Positions 36,210 to 44,121 of a stretch of DNA of 64,000 nucleotides are shown here, piece by piece. This DNA comes from Devosia sp. (GTDB lineage Bacteria > Pseudomonadota > Alphaproteobacteria > Rhizobiales > Devosiaceae). Each line of letters opens with the position of its first letter. The first letter of the stretch is position 1. The DNA lies in contig NZ_JACZKG010000043.1 of assembly GCF_014860165.1 (NCBI RefSeq), forward strand, positions 124,001 to 188,000, written 5' to 3'. Below the pieces are notes generated by a model, which did no database searches, had not been told where the DNA came from, and was given only the letters and a program-made list of their open reading frames with translations. The position numbers were made by a program, and so were the translations under genes.

Positions 36210-36842
36210 ATGCTCAGCGACGACCTTACCTCACCGCAGTTCATCGCCCCGGTTCGCACGCGCGCTGAGACCAGCAAATTCCAGCGCGTGAAAGTGTCTG
36301 TGCTCGGCCGTTACATGCTGGCCGACCGCCGTGAATTTCCCTGCCAGGTCCTCGAAATGTCGCCCGGTGATGCCATGGTGATCGCGCCGGTAGCCGGCAG
36401 CCCCGGCGAAAAGGTCATCGCCTATATCGACCTTATGGGTCGTATCGAAGGCACCATCCTCAACCAGGTGGAAGGCGGCTTCCTGATGGATATCGCCGCC
36501 TCGCCGCGCAAGCGCGACAAGATGGCGGCCCAGCTCACCTGGCTGGCCAACAAGGATATTCTCAACCTGCCCGAGGACCGGCGCCATGAACGCGTGGTGC
36601 CCGATATCCGCCATTCCACCGTCGTGCTCGACGATGGCCGCCGCTACAATTGCAAGATCATCGATATTTCGCTCTCCGGCGCCGCCATCGAGCTCGACGT
36701 CCGCCCGGCCATGGGCACCCCGGTTACGCTCGGCCGCATGCGCGCCCGCGTCGTCCGCCATTTCCAGAACGGCGTCGCGGTCGAATTCGCCTCGGCCCAG
36801 GAAATGCTGACCGTCATTCAGCAGAATCTGCGGATGAACTGA
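36210..36842 (+). CDS. PilZ-domain protein (two PilZ-like domains)
   Basis: 210 residues. The C-terminal domain has the c-di-GMP binding signature: RRHERVV (about 125-131) followed by DISLSGAAIEL (about 150). The N-terminal domain has a related FQRVKV and EMSPGDAMV but is more divergent. It probably binds c-di-GMP and adjusts motility or surface polysaccharide output. ATG 36210 is preferred over TTG 36180, which would add 10 residues. Confidence 0.85.
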   Translation: MLSDDLTSPQFIAPVRTRAETSKFQRVKVSVLGRYMLADRREFPCQVLEMSPGDAMVIAPVAGSPGEKVIAYIDLMGRIEGTILNQVEGGFLMDIAASPRKRDKMAAQLTWLANKDILNLPEDRRHERVVPDIRHSTVVLDDGRRYNCKIIDISLSGAAIELDVRPAMGTPVTLGRMRARVVRHFQNGVAVEFASAQEMLTVIQQNLRMN

Positions 36843-36914
36843 CTGCATTGCGGACAGGTCCGCTACGCGTCACTGTCAATTCTCCTGCCCGTCCGACGCC
36901 TCTATGATGCTTTT

Positions 36915-37439
36915 ATGACAACTCTGCTCCGCGCCTCCAGCCTGACGGCACTCGCCGCAACCCTGCTCTCGTTTGGCTCTTCCCAGGGCGCCTTCGCCGA
37001 TGGCCGTGGCGATTGGAACGGCTATGCCTGGCAACAGATCAAGGTCGCCGATTGCCAGGCCGCGGCTACGGTGCTGGTCTGCCCGCCCTACCACCAGAAG
37101 TGGGACTGGAAGCGCAGCCAGTGGGTCGACATATCGATCGAACTCGATCTGGCACGGGGCGAACTGCGACTCACCCAGCGCCTCACCGACTCCGATCCGC
37201 GCGACGACGACTACGTCTGCGTCACCGCGTTGGCAGTCGATGCCGGCGGCGACAACGTCGTTGCCCACCACCAGAACTGGCACATGAGCCCGGGCGCGGA
37301 CGCGGAAGACACCTTCCGCTACACCTCGGCAGCGCTGGACCAGGTCACCACCATCCATATCGGCTCCAAGCAATGCCGCCAGGGCGCCGGCCAGGATGAC
37401 GCGCTCTATGCCCAGGTCCTCGCCCGAATCCATTCCTGA
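36915..37439 (+). CDS. Small secreted protein, uncharacterised
   Basis: 174 residues with a signal peptide (LTALAATLLSFGSSQGAFA, cleavage near 28). The mature part has Cys residues at VADCQ, VCPP, YVCV and KQCR, consistent with two disulfides, and short beta strands (WVDISIELDLARGELRLTQRL). No family recognised. Same strand as the peptidase gene that follows after 141 bp. Confidence 0.65.
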   Translation: MTTLLRASSLTALAATLLSFGSSQGAFADGRGDWNGYAWQQIKVADCQAAATVLVCPPYHQKWDWKRSQWVDISIELDLARGELRLTQRLTDSDPRDDDYVCVTALAVDAGGDNVVAHHQNWHMSPGADAEDTFRYTSAALDQVTTIHIGSKQCRQGAGQDDALYAQVLARIHS

Positions 37440-37580
37440 GCAACCCAAGCCAAGCCCCTGCCCCGCATGGTAAATTTTGCCGGAATCACATCGATAAAAC
37501 ACGCATAAAAACTGCGTGACAGTTTTCGGACCGGCCTAAGCCGGCCCTCCTAACGTGGTCTCCATCAGGGAGATCACATA

Positions 37581-38213
37581 ATGCAATCCAACAAGAAAGG
37601 ACTGGGAGCCGCGTTCATGGGTGCCTTCATGGCGCTCGCCGCGATCATCAGTCCCGCCCAGGCGCTCGATACCACCAACGTCGCTTTCGCGCAGACCGTG
37701 GGCGGCACCACCAGCATTCCGGTGGGCCATGCCGAGTTCTGCAACAGCCGCCCCGACGAATGCCGCGCCAATGCCAATCCGGTCGCGATGGTGTCGCTGA
37801 CCGAGGGGCTGTGGCAGCAGCTGCTCTCAATCAATGCCGGCGTCAACCAGCATGTCGTGCCGGTCACCGACCAGGACCTCTATCAGGTCGCCGAATTCTG
37901 GACCTATCCCAACGGCTACGGCGATTGCGAAGACTATGCCCTGGCCAAGCGCCGCGAGCTGGTCAATGCCGGCTGGCCCCCCTCGACGCTGCTGATGGCT
38001 GTGGTCAAGCAGGCCAATGGCGAAGGCCATGCCGTGCTGATGGTCCGCACCGATCGCGGCGACCTGGTGCTCGACAACCAGGTCGGCTCGGTCGACCTGT
38101 GGAGCCAGACCCCCTACAAGTTCATCAAGCGCCAGTCGCAAGCCGATGCCGGCCAGTGGGTCGACATGATCGACACCCGCGACATCGTCGTGGCCACGGC
38201 AGCGATCAACTGA
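37581..38213 (+). CDS. BTLCP/LapG-type transglutaminase-like cysteine peptidase
   Basis: 210 residues with a signal peptide (AFMGAFMALAAIISPAQA, about 12-28), so periplasmic. The catalytic triad is visible as Cys in GDCEDYALAKR (about 115), His in GEGHAVLMV (about 152) and Asp in LVLDNQ (about 165). The family includes LapG, which releases giant type I-secreted adhesins when c-di-GMP falls, but many alphaproteobacterial members have no known substrate. No LapD-like partner is nearby. A strong terminator lies 200 bp downstream. Confidence 0.88.
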   Translation: MQSNKKGLGAAFMGAFMALAAIISPAQALDTTNVAFAQTVGGTTSIPVGHAEFCNSRPDECRANANPVAMVSLTEGLWQQLLSINAGVNQHVVPVTDQDLYQVAEFWTYPNGYGDCEDYALAKRRELVNAGWPPSTLLMAVVKQANGEGHAVLMVRTDRGDLVLDNQVGSVDLWSQTPYKFIKRQSQADAGQWVDMIDTRDIVVATAAIN

Positions 38214-38231
38214 GCAGACAGAGGAGCGAAG

Positions 38232-38350
38232 GAATCCAGGGCAGGCCGAGCCGAAAATGCCGGCCTTCGAGAACCGGAGCGGAGCGTACTCCAGTACGTG
38301 AGCACCGGAAGCGCAGAAGGCCGGGATTTGCAGGCCGGCATCCCCTGGAT
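38232..38350. repeat. Nested long inverted repeat
   Basis: An outer pair (GGAATCCAGGG at 38231 and CCCCTGGAT near 38342) encloses an inner GCCGGCCTTC (38259-38268) with GAAGGCCGG (38315-38323), and the tip CGTACT/AGTACG (38285-38290, 38293-38298) forms a hairpin. The result is a roughly 120-bp imperfect cruciform, like a REP-type or ncRNA-encoding element. It is in the 3' region of the peptidase gene. Confidence 0.75.
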
Positions 38351-38409
38351 ACCGAGTTCCGAAGAGTTCCGGACCCCGCCCAAAGCCTATCCCTGATAGG
38401 GGTCTGATG

Positions 38410-38451
38410 AATGAGGCCAGCTTCGCAACCCGAAGCTGGCCTCATTGTTTT
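38410..38451 (+). terminator. Strong rho-independent terminator
   Basis: AATGAGGCCAGCTTCG (38410-38425) pairs perfectly with CGAAGCTGGCCTCATT (38431-38446) around five bases and is followed by GTTTTC. This 16-bp stem most likely ends the peptidase transcript. Confidence 0.85.
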
Positions 38452-38468
38452 CGGCGACGACGATGCCC

Positions 38469-38789
38469 CTAGAACCGGACGGCCACGTAGATGCCCATGA
38501 ACAGCAGGCCCGTGATAAAGGCCCAGCCGAAGGCGACCACGGCCGAGACCAGCGCGGAGGTCATCGAGAGCGTGCCGCCCTCCTCCTGCTGCCAGCCCAT
38601 CTGCAGCATGATGTAGGGGCCGCAGACGAAACTCATCGCCAGGTTGCCCATCGAATTGATGAAGGTCTCGCCGTCATAGCGCAGCATCGCCTGCTGGCGG
38701 GCGAGCCACTGGTAGAGATGCGTGCCGGCACCGGCGATACACAAGCCAACGCCAATCAAGAAGGCCGCAAGCAGCAATTCCCTGGTCAT
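38469..38789 (-). CDS. Small inner-membrane protein, uncharacterised
   Basis: 106 residues with three or so hydrophobic helices (LLLAAFLIGVGLCIAGAGTHLY, FINSMGNLAMSFVCGPYIML, VVAFGWAFITGLLFMGIYVAV). ATG 38789 begins right at the first helix; the longer open frame upstream is less likely. It may belong to a DUF6949-like membrane family, which I recall only loosely. Confidence 0.65.
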   Translation of the reverse strand: MTRELLLAAFLIGVGLCIAGAGTHLYQWLARQQAMLRYDGETFINSMGNLAMSFVCGPYIMLQMGWQQEEGGTLSMTSALVSAVVAFGWAFITGLLFMGIYVAVRF

Positions 38790-38892
38790 GCCAATCCGTC
38801 CCCGCCGCAGACGCGCCAAGCGCGTTGTTAACCCTTCATTAAGCATATTGCCCGTCCAATGCGCTGTCACGTCCCTACGGCTAAACTGGTTA

Positions 38893-39579
38893 ATGCTGGA
38901 GATGAGTTCGCAATCGGCTCCGGCCCATCGCCATTCCGGCGCCCCGTCGCTGGCCTATAATCTTGCCGGCATTGCCGTTTTGGTGCTGCTGCTGGCCGTT
39001 GGCGCGGCCTATCTGGTCGACGAACTGGGGCGCACCAGCCGCGCCCCAGCCCCATCGCTCGATGATGCCGATCCGATTCTGCAGACCATTTCCGGGCGCG
39101 AACTGTCCATCCCCTCCACCTGGTTCCGCTATGGCGAGCAGATCCGCAACGGCTTCACCAACCAGATCGACCTGCGCATCCTCTATTCACCCGAAGGGGC
39201 CGAGGCGGCGATGCCGGTCGACATAACGCTGCTGCCCCGCAGCCGCGCGCGTGCCAGCGCTGCTCTGCTGGACCGAGTCTATGTGCATCAATTCGGTGAG
39301 GATACCCTTGGCGGCGTGTCGGGCCTGGTGGGCAAGCCCATGCTGGCGAGCAATGGGTATGCCGGCGAAAGCGTCTGGTATGACGCCCTCTCGCCCAATC
39401 CCTTCGTCGCCAAATGCGTGGAGCCCGTGGCCCCCGAAGGGGTCGCGCAATGTGTCCGGACCGCCTACCTGCCCAGTGGCATCGCGGCGGTCTACACCTT
39501 CAGCGCGACCGCCCTGCAATCCTGGCGCCAGTTCGATACCGAAATGGAGCGCTGGCTGGGTCACATCGGGGCCTGGTGA
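38893..39579 (+). CDS. Membrane-anchored periplasmic protein, uncharacterised
   Basis: About 228 residues: a cytoplasmic stub, one membrane anchor (LAGIAVLVLLLAVGAAYLV, about 25-43), then a periplasmic domain with two Cys (KCVEP and QCVRT) that probably pair. The domain contains IPSTWFRYGEQIRNGF and LPSGIAAVYTFSATAL. No family recognised; divergent from the small membrane protein. The start ATG 38893 or the near 38902 cannot be separated from sequence. Confidence 0.65.
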   Translation: MLEMSSQSAPAHRHSGAPSLAYNLAGIAVLVLLLAVGAAYLVDELGRTSRAPAPSLDDADPILQTISGRELSIPSTWFRYGEQIRNGFTNQIDLRILYSPEGAEAAMPVDITLLPRSRARASAALLDRVYVHQFGEDTLGGVSGLVGKPMLASNGYAGESVWYDALSPNPFVAKCVEPVAPEGVAQCVRTAYLPSGIAAVYTFSATALQSWRQFDTEMERWLGHIGAW

Positions 39580-39723
39580 GCTGCCCAACACGCGCCGTCT
39601 TCCCGGGCACCGATATCGCGTCACACCCTGCCGGGCCGACGGAACCAAGCCCCAGCCATTCTCGTTGCGTCATACTGGCGGCGGGCCCACGCCTGGGCGC
39701 CAGGTTTGCCACAGGAGGACGAA

Positions 39724-40143
39724 ATGCAGGTCAGGGAAGCAATGCATGCCGGTGTGACTTGGGTCGGACCGGAAACCAGCCTCAGCGAGTTGGCGCGCAA
39801 GATGCGCGACGAGGATATCGGCGCCATTCCCATTGGTGAGAACGACCGGCTGATCGGCATGGTGACCGACCGCGATATCGCGCTGCGCGGCCTGGCGGAC
39901 GGCCGGTCAATAGAAAGCCTGACCGCCCGGGACGTCATGACCGGCCCCATCGTCTATTGCCGCGCCGATGAGGATATCGGGGACGCCATTCGCATCATGG
40001 AAGACCGGGCCATTCGCCGGCTGCCGGTCATCGACGAAAACAAGCGCATGGTCGGCATGCTGGCCCTTGGCGACATCGGCGATTTCGCCCCGCGCGACAT
40101 GTCGGCCGAGGTCATGCAGGCCGTTTCCGCCCACCATGCCTGA
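39724..40143 (+). CDS. CBS-domain protein
   Basis: 139 residues made of a CBS pair: MQVREAMHAGVTWVGPETSLSELARKM (1-30) with DRLIGMVTDRDIALR, and then LTARDVMTGPIVYCRADEDIGDAIRIM with RRLPVIDENKRMVGMLALGDI. CBS pairs bind adenosyl ligands and regulate partner enzymes or channels. AGGAGG before ATG 39724 is a strong ribosome site. The partner is unknown. Confidence 0.92.
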   Translation: MQVREAMHAGVTWVGPETSLSELARKMRDEDIGAIPIGENDRLIGMVTDRDIALRGLADGRSIESLTARDVMTGPIVYCRADEDIGDAIRIMEDRAIRRLPVIDENKRMVGMLALGDIGDFAPRDMSAEVMQAVSAHHA

Positions 40144-40155
40144 AGTCGGCGGCCT

Positions 40156-40271
40156 GTACCCCCTCCTAACCTCCCCCTGACAGGGGGAGGGACAGATCGA
40201 GTTCGGGGCACGATCGAGTAACGGTCACCGCAAGGATCCCTCCCCCTATCAGGGGGAGGCTAGGAGGGTAC
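40156..40271. repeat. Intergenic inverted repeat of CCTCCCCCTG type
   Basis: The left arm (GTACCCCCTCCTAACCTCCC from 40157) and the right arm (AGGGGGAGGCTAGGAGGGTA to 40270) form a long dyad, each arm being itself a small hairpin (CTCCCCCTGACAGGGGGAG at 40171-40189 and TCCCCCTATCAGGGGGA at 40241-40257). Similar palindromes occur as dispersed repeats in Alphaproteobacteria (from memory). Confidence 0.8.
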
Positions 40272-40307
40272 GCAAAACAAAACTCCGGCCGCAGGCCGAC
40301 CGCCCCC

Positions 40308-40337
40308 CAAAAACAAAAATCCCCGCTCTCGCGGGGA
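40308..40337 (-). terminator. Rho-independent terminator for the DUF3126 gene
   Basis: On the minus strand TCCCCGC, a four-base loop and GCGGGGA are followed directly by ATTTTTGTTTTTGG. It lies 5 bp after the DUF3126 stop and is a textbook terminator. Confidence 0.9.
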
Positions 40338-40342
40338 CCTTC

Positions 40343-40561
40343 TCAGCTCACTTCATCCAGGTCGATATCCAGGATCGACATGTTGAAGATGTAGGATTTG
40401 TCGCCGTCCTCGTCGTCGACATGGATCAGCCCGATCGATTCATCGCCAATGAACACTTCGACGGAATCGTTGAGCTTGGCGCGCGGCCGCACGTCGATAT
40501 TCCTGTTGTTGAACTTCAGTTGCAGGAACTTCTGCAGCTTGATGATCTCGGGATGGTTCAC
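40343..40561 (-). CDS. DUF3126 family protein
   Basis: 72 residues, acidic C-terminal half (VDDEDGDKSYIFNMSILDIDLDEV) and a basic-hydrophobic N-terminal half (IIKLQKFLQLKFNN). It matches in length and pattern the small DUF3126 proteins conserved through Alphaproteobacteria; function unknown. Confidence 0.85.
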   Translation of the reverse strand: MNHPEIIKLQKFLQLKFNNRNIDVRPRAKLNDSVEVFIGDESIGLIHVDDEDGDKSYIFNMSILDIDLDEVS

Positions 40562-40713
40562 TGTCGGTGTCCTGCTGATTTGCGTTGAGCCGGCAATCTA
40601 GTCACCGCTGCCACGCATACAACCCCTGAATATGGCCATTTTAGCGGTGACAACCCGCTCGGCGGGCTTGCCGGCTGGCTAAGCCAACCGCGTCATCTGC
40701 CGGCCTTGCCGGG

Positions 40714-41544
40714 TCAGCGGGCGTTGAGGTCGTGCACCAGCACCATCTGGTCCATCACCAGCGCTGGCTGCGCACAGCCGGCTTCGCCGATCACCTTGGC
40801 CGGAACGCCGGCTACGGTAACCCGCCGCGGCACGTCCTTGAGCACCACCGATCCCGCGCCAATGCGCGAGCAGTCGCCGACAATGATATTGCCCAGGACC
40901 TTGGCCCCTGCCCCGATCAGCACGCCATTGCCGATCTTGGGATGGCGGTCCTGGTCCGACTTGCCGGTGCCGCCCAGCGTCACGTTCTGCAGCATTGAGA
41001 CATTGTCGCCCACCACGGCAGTTTCGCCGATCACCAGCCCCGTGCCATGGTCCAGCATGATGCCCTTGCCCATCGGCACGGCGGGATTGATGTCCACCTG
41101 GAACACCTGGCTGGACCGGCTCTGCAGGTAAAGCGCAAAGTCCCGCCGCCCCGCCTTGAACATGGCATGAGCAAAACGATGCGTCTGGATGGCCTGGTAG
41201 CCCTTGAAGAACAGCAACGGCTCGACCGCACGGTGGCAGGCCGGGTCGCGCTCCAGTGTGGCCGCAAGGTCGACGCGCGCTCGCTCGCCGATTTCGGGCG
41301 CATCCGCCAGCGTTTCGGCGAAAGCCTGACGAATGAGATCGGCCGACACATCGTCATGGTCGAGGCGCGCCGCGAGGCGGTGCGCCAGCGCCTGCTCGAA
41401 CGTGTCGTGGTTGAGAATCGCGGAGATGGCCATGTTCGACAGCGACGGCTCGGCCGCCACGATCTGCTGCGCCCCGGCGCGCACGGCGTCCCAGACCGGG
41501 TCGATCGCCTTGATCTCCGCTGACTTCCTGACACTGGTGGGCAT
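40714..41544 (-). CDS. cysE: Serine O-acetyltransferase
   Basis: Forms O-acetylserine for cysteine synthesis. 276 residues: helical N-terminal domain (about 1-150) and left-handed beta-helix hexapeptide-repeat domain (HGTGLVIGETAVVGDNVSMLQNVTLGGTGK and RHPKIGNGVLIGAGAKVLGNI), with the catalytic His in DHGTGLVIGE (about 180). ATG 41544 is chosen because GGAG lies 7 bp upstream; the open frame beyond it is non-family. A C-terminal tail after VTVAGVPAKVI is normal. Not linked to cysD or cysNC in this window. Confidence 0.94.
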   Translation of the reverse strand: MPTSVRKSAEIKAIDPVWDAVRAGAQQIVAAEPSLSNMAISAILNHDTFEQALAHRLAARLDHDDVSADLIRQAFAETLADAPEIGERARVDLAATLERDPACHRAVEPLLFFKGYQAIQTHRFAHAMFKAGRRDFALYLQSRSSQVFQVDINPAVPMGKGIMLDHGTGLVIGETAVVGDNVSMLQNVTLGGTGKSDQDRHPKIGNGVLIGAGAKVLGNIIVGDCSRIGAGSVVLKDVPRRVTVAGVPAKVIGEAGCAQPALVMDQMVLVHDLNAR

Positions 41545-41638
41545 GGGGCGGCTCCGCTTCATCGAGAAACACCGATATAAGCCATTCTCTACTCCGATAC
41601 AAAGCCCGGACGCACTGTTTGGTTCACGATTGCCTGTA

Positions 41639-42394
41639 TCAGGCCAACGTCTTGCCCAAAAATTCCAGCGCTGCCGTCTTGAACGCCTTGTCGCCCGTGG
41701 CCCGCATGTGGTCCCGCTTGGGGATGACGAAGGCCTCGCCCTGCGGCAGCAATTCGGCCAATGGCTCCGGCGGCCCAGCCATTTCGTCCGCCTCGCCCAC
41801 CGCCACGAGTACCGGCACAGCGATCCGCCGGACGTCGGCTCGCGCCATCGGCTGCCGCGACGTTTCCATGCAGGCCGCCAGCGCCGCGCGATCAGCACCC
41901 GTATGGTCGGCAAAAATGCGGAACTGCCTTGCCGTCGGATGCGTCAGCTCCGCCAGCGAGGGCGCCAGCAGCCCGGCAATGATGTCATTGCCGTCGCTGA
42001 GCCCGTTGATCAGGTTCATCCCCATGCCGCCAAAAATGGCGCAGGCGACACGGTCCTCATGCGCATAGGCCATGAAAGCACTTATCCGCGCGCCCATCGA
42101 ATAGCCTAGAATGACCGCCCGCTCGATGCCCAGATGGTCCAGCAGCGCCACGGCATCCTTGGCCATCAGGGCCGGATAGTAGAGTTCGGGGTCGGTGGGC
42201 TTATCGGAATCGCCATGCCCGCGATTGTCCAGCGTGATGGCGCGATAGCCCGCCCGGGTCAGCGTTTCGACCCAGCCGGTTTCGATCCAGTTTACCTTCC
42301 CGCTTGAAGCAAACCCGTGAATGCAAAGCACCGGGAAACCTTCGCCAAAGCTCTGGTAGGCAAGGCTTAATCCGTCAGACTGGAACTGCGGCAT
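41639..42394 (-). CDS. Alpha/beta hydrolase
   Basis: 251 residues with the alpha/beta hydrolase core: CIHGFASSG (oxyanion region, about 24), nucleophile elbow GYSMGA (Ser about 98), a late acidic residue near GEADEMA (about 200) and catalytic His in PKRDHMRATG (about 227). The lid is short. Substrate unknown; possibly an esterase or C-C hydrolase. Confidence 0.88.
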   Translation of the reverse strand: MPQFQSDGLSLAYQSFGEGFPVLCIHGFASSGKVNWIETGWVETLTRAGYRAITLDNRGHGDSDKPTDPELYYPALMAKDAVALLDHLGIERAVILGYSMGARISAFMAYAHEDRVACAIFGGMGMNLINGLSDGNDIIAGLLAPSLAELTHPTARQFRIFADHTGADRAALAACMETSRQPMARADVRRIAVPVLVAVGEADEMAGPPEPLAELLPQGEAFVIPKRDHMRATGDKAFKTAALEFLGKTLA

Positions 42395-42534
42395 ACAGCG
42401 TTTTCCTGCTCTCGATGCTAACAGTGTGTCAGCATTTGGTCACCGGATGCGACCCTTTGGCCAAGGGTGTGTGAACCCTTTCCTTCACTCCGTCCTTGGC
42501 ATATGGTCCGGCCAAATCAAACAGGTTTATCGCC

Positions 42535-42780
42535 ATGGCACACGGCACCACGCCCCATTTCCACAACACCGAAGGCCTTCGCCAGATCGAAGTCGGATCG
42601 AAGGAATTCCAGTGCGTCGGCGCCATGCCCCCGTTTGACCACCCCCATATCTACATCGACATGGGCAAGGACAACGAAGCGGTTTGTCCTTATTGCTCAA
42701 CCCATTACGTCTTCAATTCGCGTCTGGCCGAAGGCACCGCCAACCCGCTCTCCGCCATTTTCCACGCCGACGCCGCCTAA
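42535..42780 (+). CDS. Small zinc-finger domain protein (NDUFS6/complex I accessory-like)
   Basis: 81 residues. EFQCVGAMPPFDHPHIYIDMGKDNEAVCPYCSTHYVF provides a Cys, a His and a CPYC pair arranged as in the small zinc-binding proteins related to mitochondrial NDUFS6. In Alphaproteobacteria such proteins can be complex I accessory subunits, but no complex I genes are nearby. Start ATG 42535 is preferred to the longer frame. Confidence 0.8.
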   Translation: MAHGTTPHFHNTEGLRQIEVGSKEFQCVGAMPPFDHPHIYIDMGKDNEAVCPYCSTHYVFNSRLAEGTANPLSAIFHADAA

Positions 42781-42789
42781 GCGCGGGCC

Positions 42790-44007
42790 ATGCCCGGCAG
42801 CGGCCGCACCTACTATGTCGCCGGCGCAGGAATCGCCGGCCTGACGCTGGCCTTGGCGCTCGCCAAGTTCGGCGCCACAGTGGTCGTGCTCGAACGCAAC
42901 CCGACCATTTCCGAATTCGGCGCGGGCCTCCAGATCAGCCCTAACGCTCGGAAAATCCTCAACGATCTCGGGCTAGACGACGCCCTGGCCACCTGCAGCC
43001 TCGAGCCAACAGGCATCGACATCTACCCCTGGCGCCGCCCCGCACCGCTGGTGACGCTGGAACTCGGCGCCGTCATGCGGCAACGTTTCGGCGCCCCCTA
43101 TGCCGTGATGCACCGCGCCGATCTCGCCGACGCGCTCTACAAGGCCTGCCGGCGCTTTGCCAATATCGACATCCTGTTCGGCGTCCGCGGCTGGGACGTG
43201 GTCTCCCATGCGCGGGGCATCACTGTCTCGATCGACGAGGCCAACGGGCAGTCGCGCACCGGGCGGGGCCATGGCTTCATCGGCGCCGACGGCGTTCACT
43301 CCCGCACCCGCACCGAAATTCTCGGCGGCCCTCCAGCCCAGTACCGCCAGCGCGTGGCCTGGCGCGCTTTGGTACCATTTGATTCCGTCGTCGGCCAGAT
43401 TGCCCTCGACCGCGTCTCCGTGCTCTTCGCGCCAGGCCACCACATGGTCTGCTACCCCTTGCCGCACCGCCGCCAGGTCAATCTTGCCCTCTTCGCCAGG
43501 GTCCCCAAAAATCAGACCGAGTTTGGCAGGGACCCTCTCCTGCCCGGAACCCTGAGGCGCAGTCCACGGTTCGACATCCTGCTCACTGCCGCAGGCGACC
43601 GATGGTCGGCCTGGCCCCTCTCGACCGTCGAGGCCAAGAGCTGGCACACGGGCAATATCGGCCTGGTGGGAGACGCGGCCCATGCCATGGTGCCTTTCCA
43701 GGCGCAGGGCGCGGCCATGGGCATCGAGGACGCCGCCACGCTGGCCCCGCTGCTCATCGCCGAGCCCACTGCCGAAGCGGCCTTCGAGAAATACGAGCAG
43801 GCGCGGCAGCGCCGCGTCGAGCTTGTCGCCCGGACATCCGCCACCAATGGCCGCATCTTCCATATGCCGTGGCCGCTGAGTATCGCCCGCAACGCAGTGA
43901 TTGCCCTGCAGGGCAGTCGTGGGCATCTGCGGCGGCTGGCCTGGCTTTACGCTCACGAAATCCGGCCGGTGTCTCTGCCGGGGAGCGCCGCGTCCGGGGC
44001 CGACTAA
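42790..44007 (+). CDS. FAD-dependent monooxygenase (UbiH/salicylate hydroxylase-like)
   Basis: 405 residues of the group A flavoprotein monooxygenase type: N-terminal Rossmann VAGAGIAGLTLALALAKFGATVVVLERN (about 6-33), the NAD(P)H/FAD DG motif GFIGADGVHSRTR (about 160-175), and the second FAD motif GLVGDAAHAMVPFQAQGAAMGIEDA (about 293-318). It adds hydroxyl groups to an aromatic or related substrate. It starts 9 bp after the zinc-finger gene and precedes a TetA-like pump and an acetyltransferase. Confidence 0.9.
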   Translation: MPGSGRTYYVAGAGIAGLTLALALAKFGATVVVLERNPTISEFGAGLQISPNARKILNDLGLDDALATCSLEPTGIDIYPWRRPAPLVTLELGAVMRQRFGAPYAVMHRADLADALYKACRRFANIDILFGVRGWDVVSHARGITVSIDEANGQSRTGRGHGFIGADGVHSRTRTEILGGPPAQYRQRVAWRALVPFDSVVGQIALDRVSVLFAPGHHMVCYPLPHRRQVNLALFARVPKNQTEFGRDPLLPGTLRRSPRFDILLTAAGDRWSAWPLSTVEAKSWHTGNIGLVGDAAHAMVPFQAQGAAMGIEDAATLAPLLIAEPTAEAAFEKYEQARQRRVELVARTSATNGRIFHMPWPLSIARNAVIALQGSRGHLRRLAWLYAHEIRPVSLPGSAASGAD

Positions 44008-44121
44008 CGGCGCTGCGATGGAACTTTGTCGCGCCCTTCGGTCTTGCGTTGGCAGGCCGGCCTGTGTCAACTGCCCGACACAACGGCGGTCGGTCCGAAT
44101 TCCAGAGGTTAGCGCCCAAGC

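Noticed and set aside
40714-41913. Long form of cysE starting at 41913
   Set aside because: The extra 123 residues are Arg/Trp-rich and run antisense to the alpha/beta hydrolase gene; the real start has a ribosome site at 41544.
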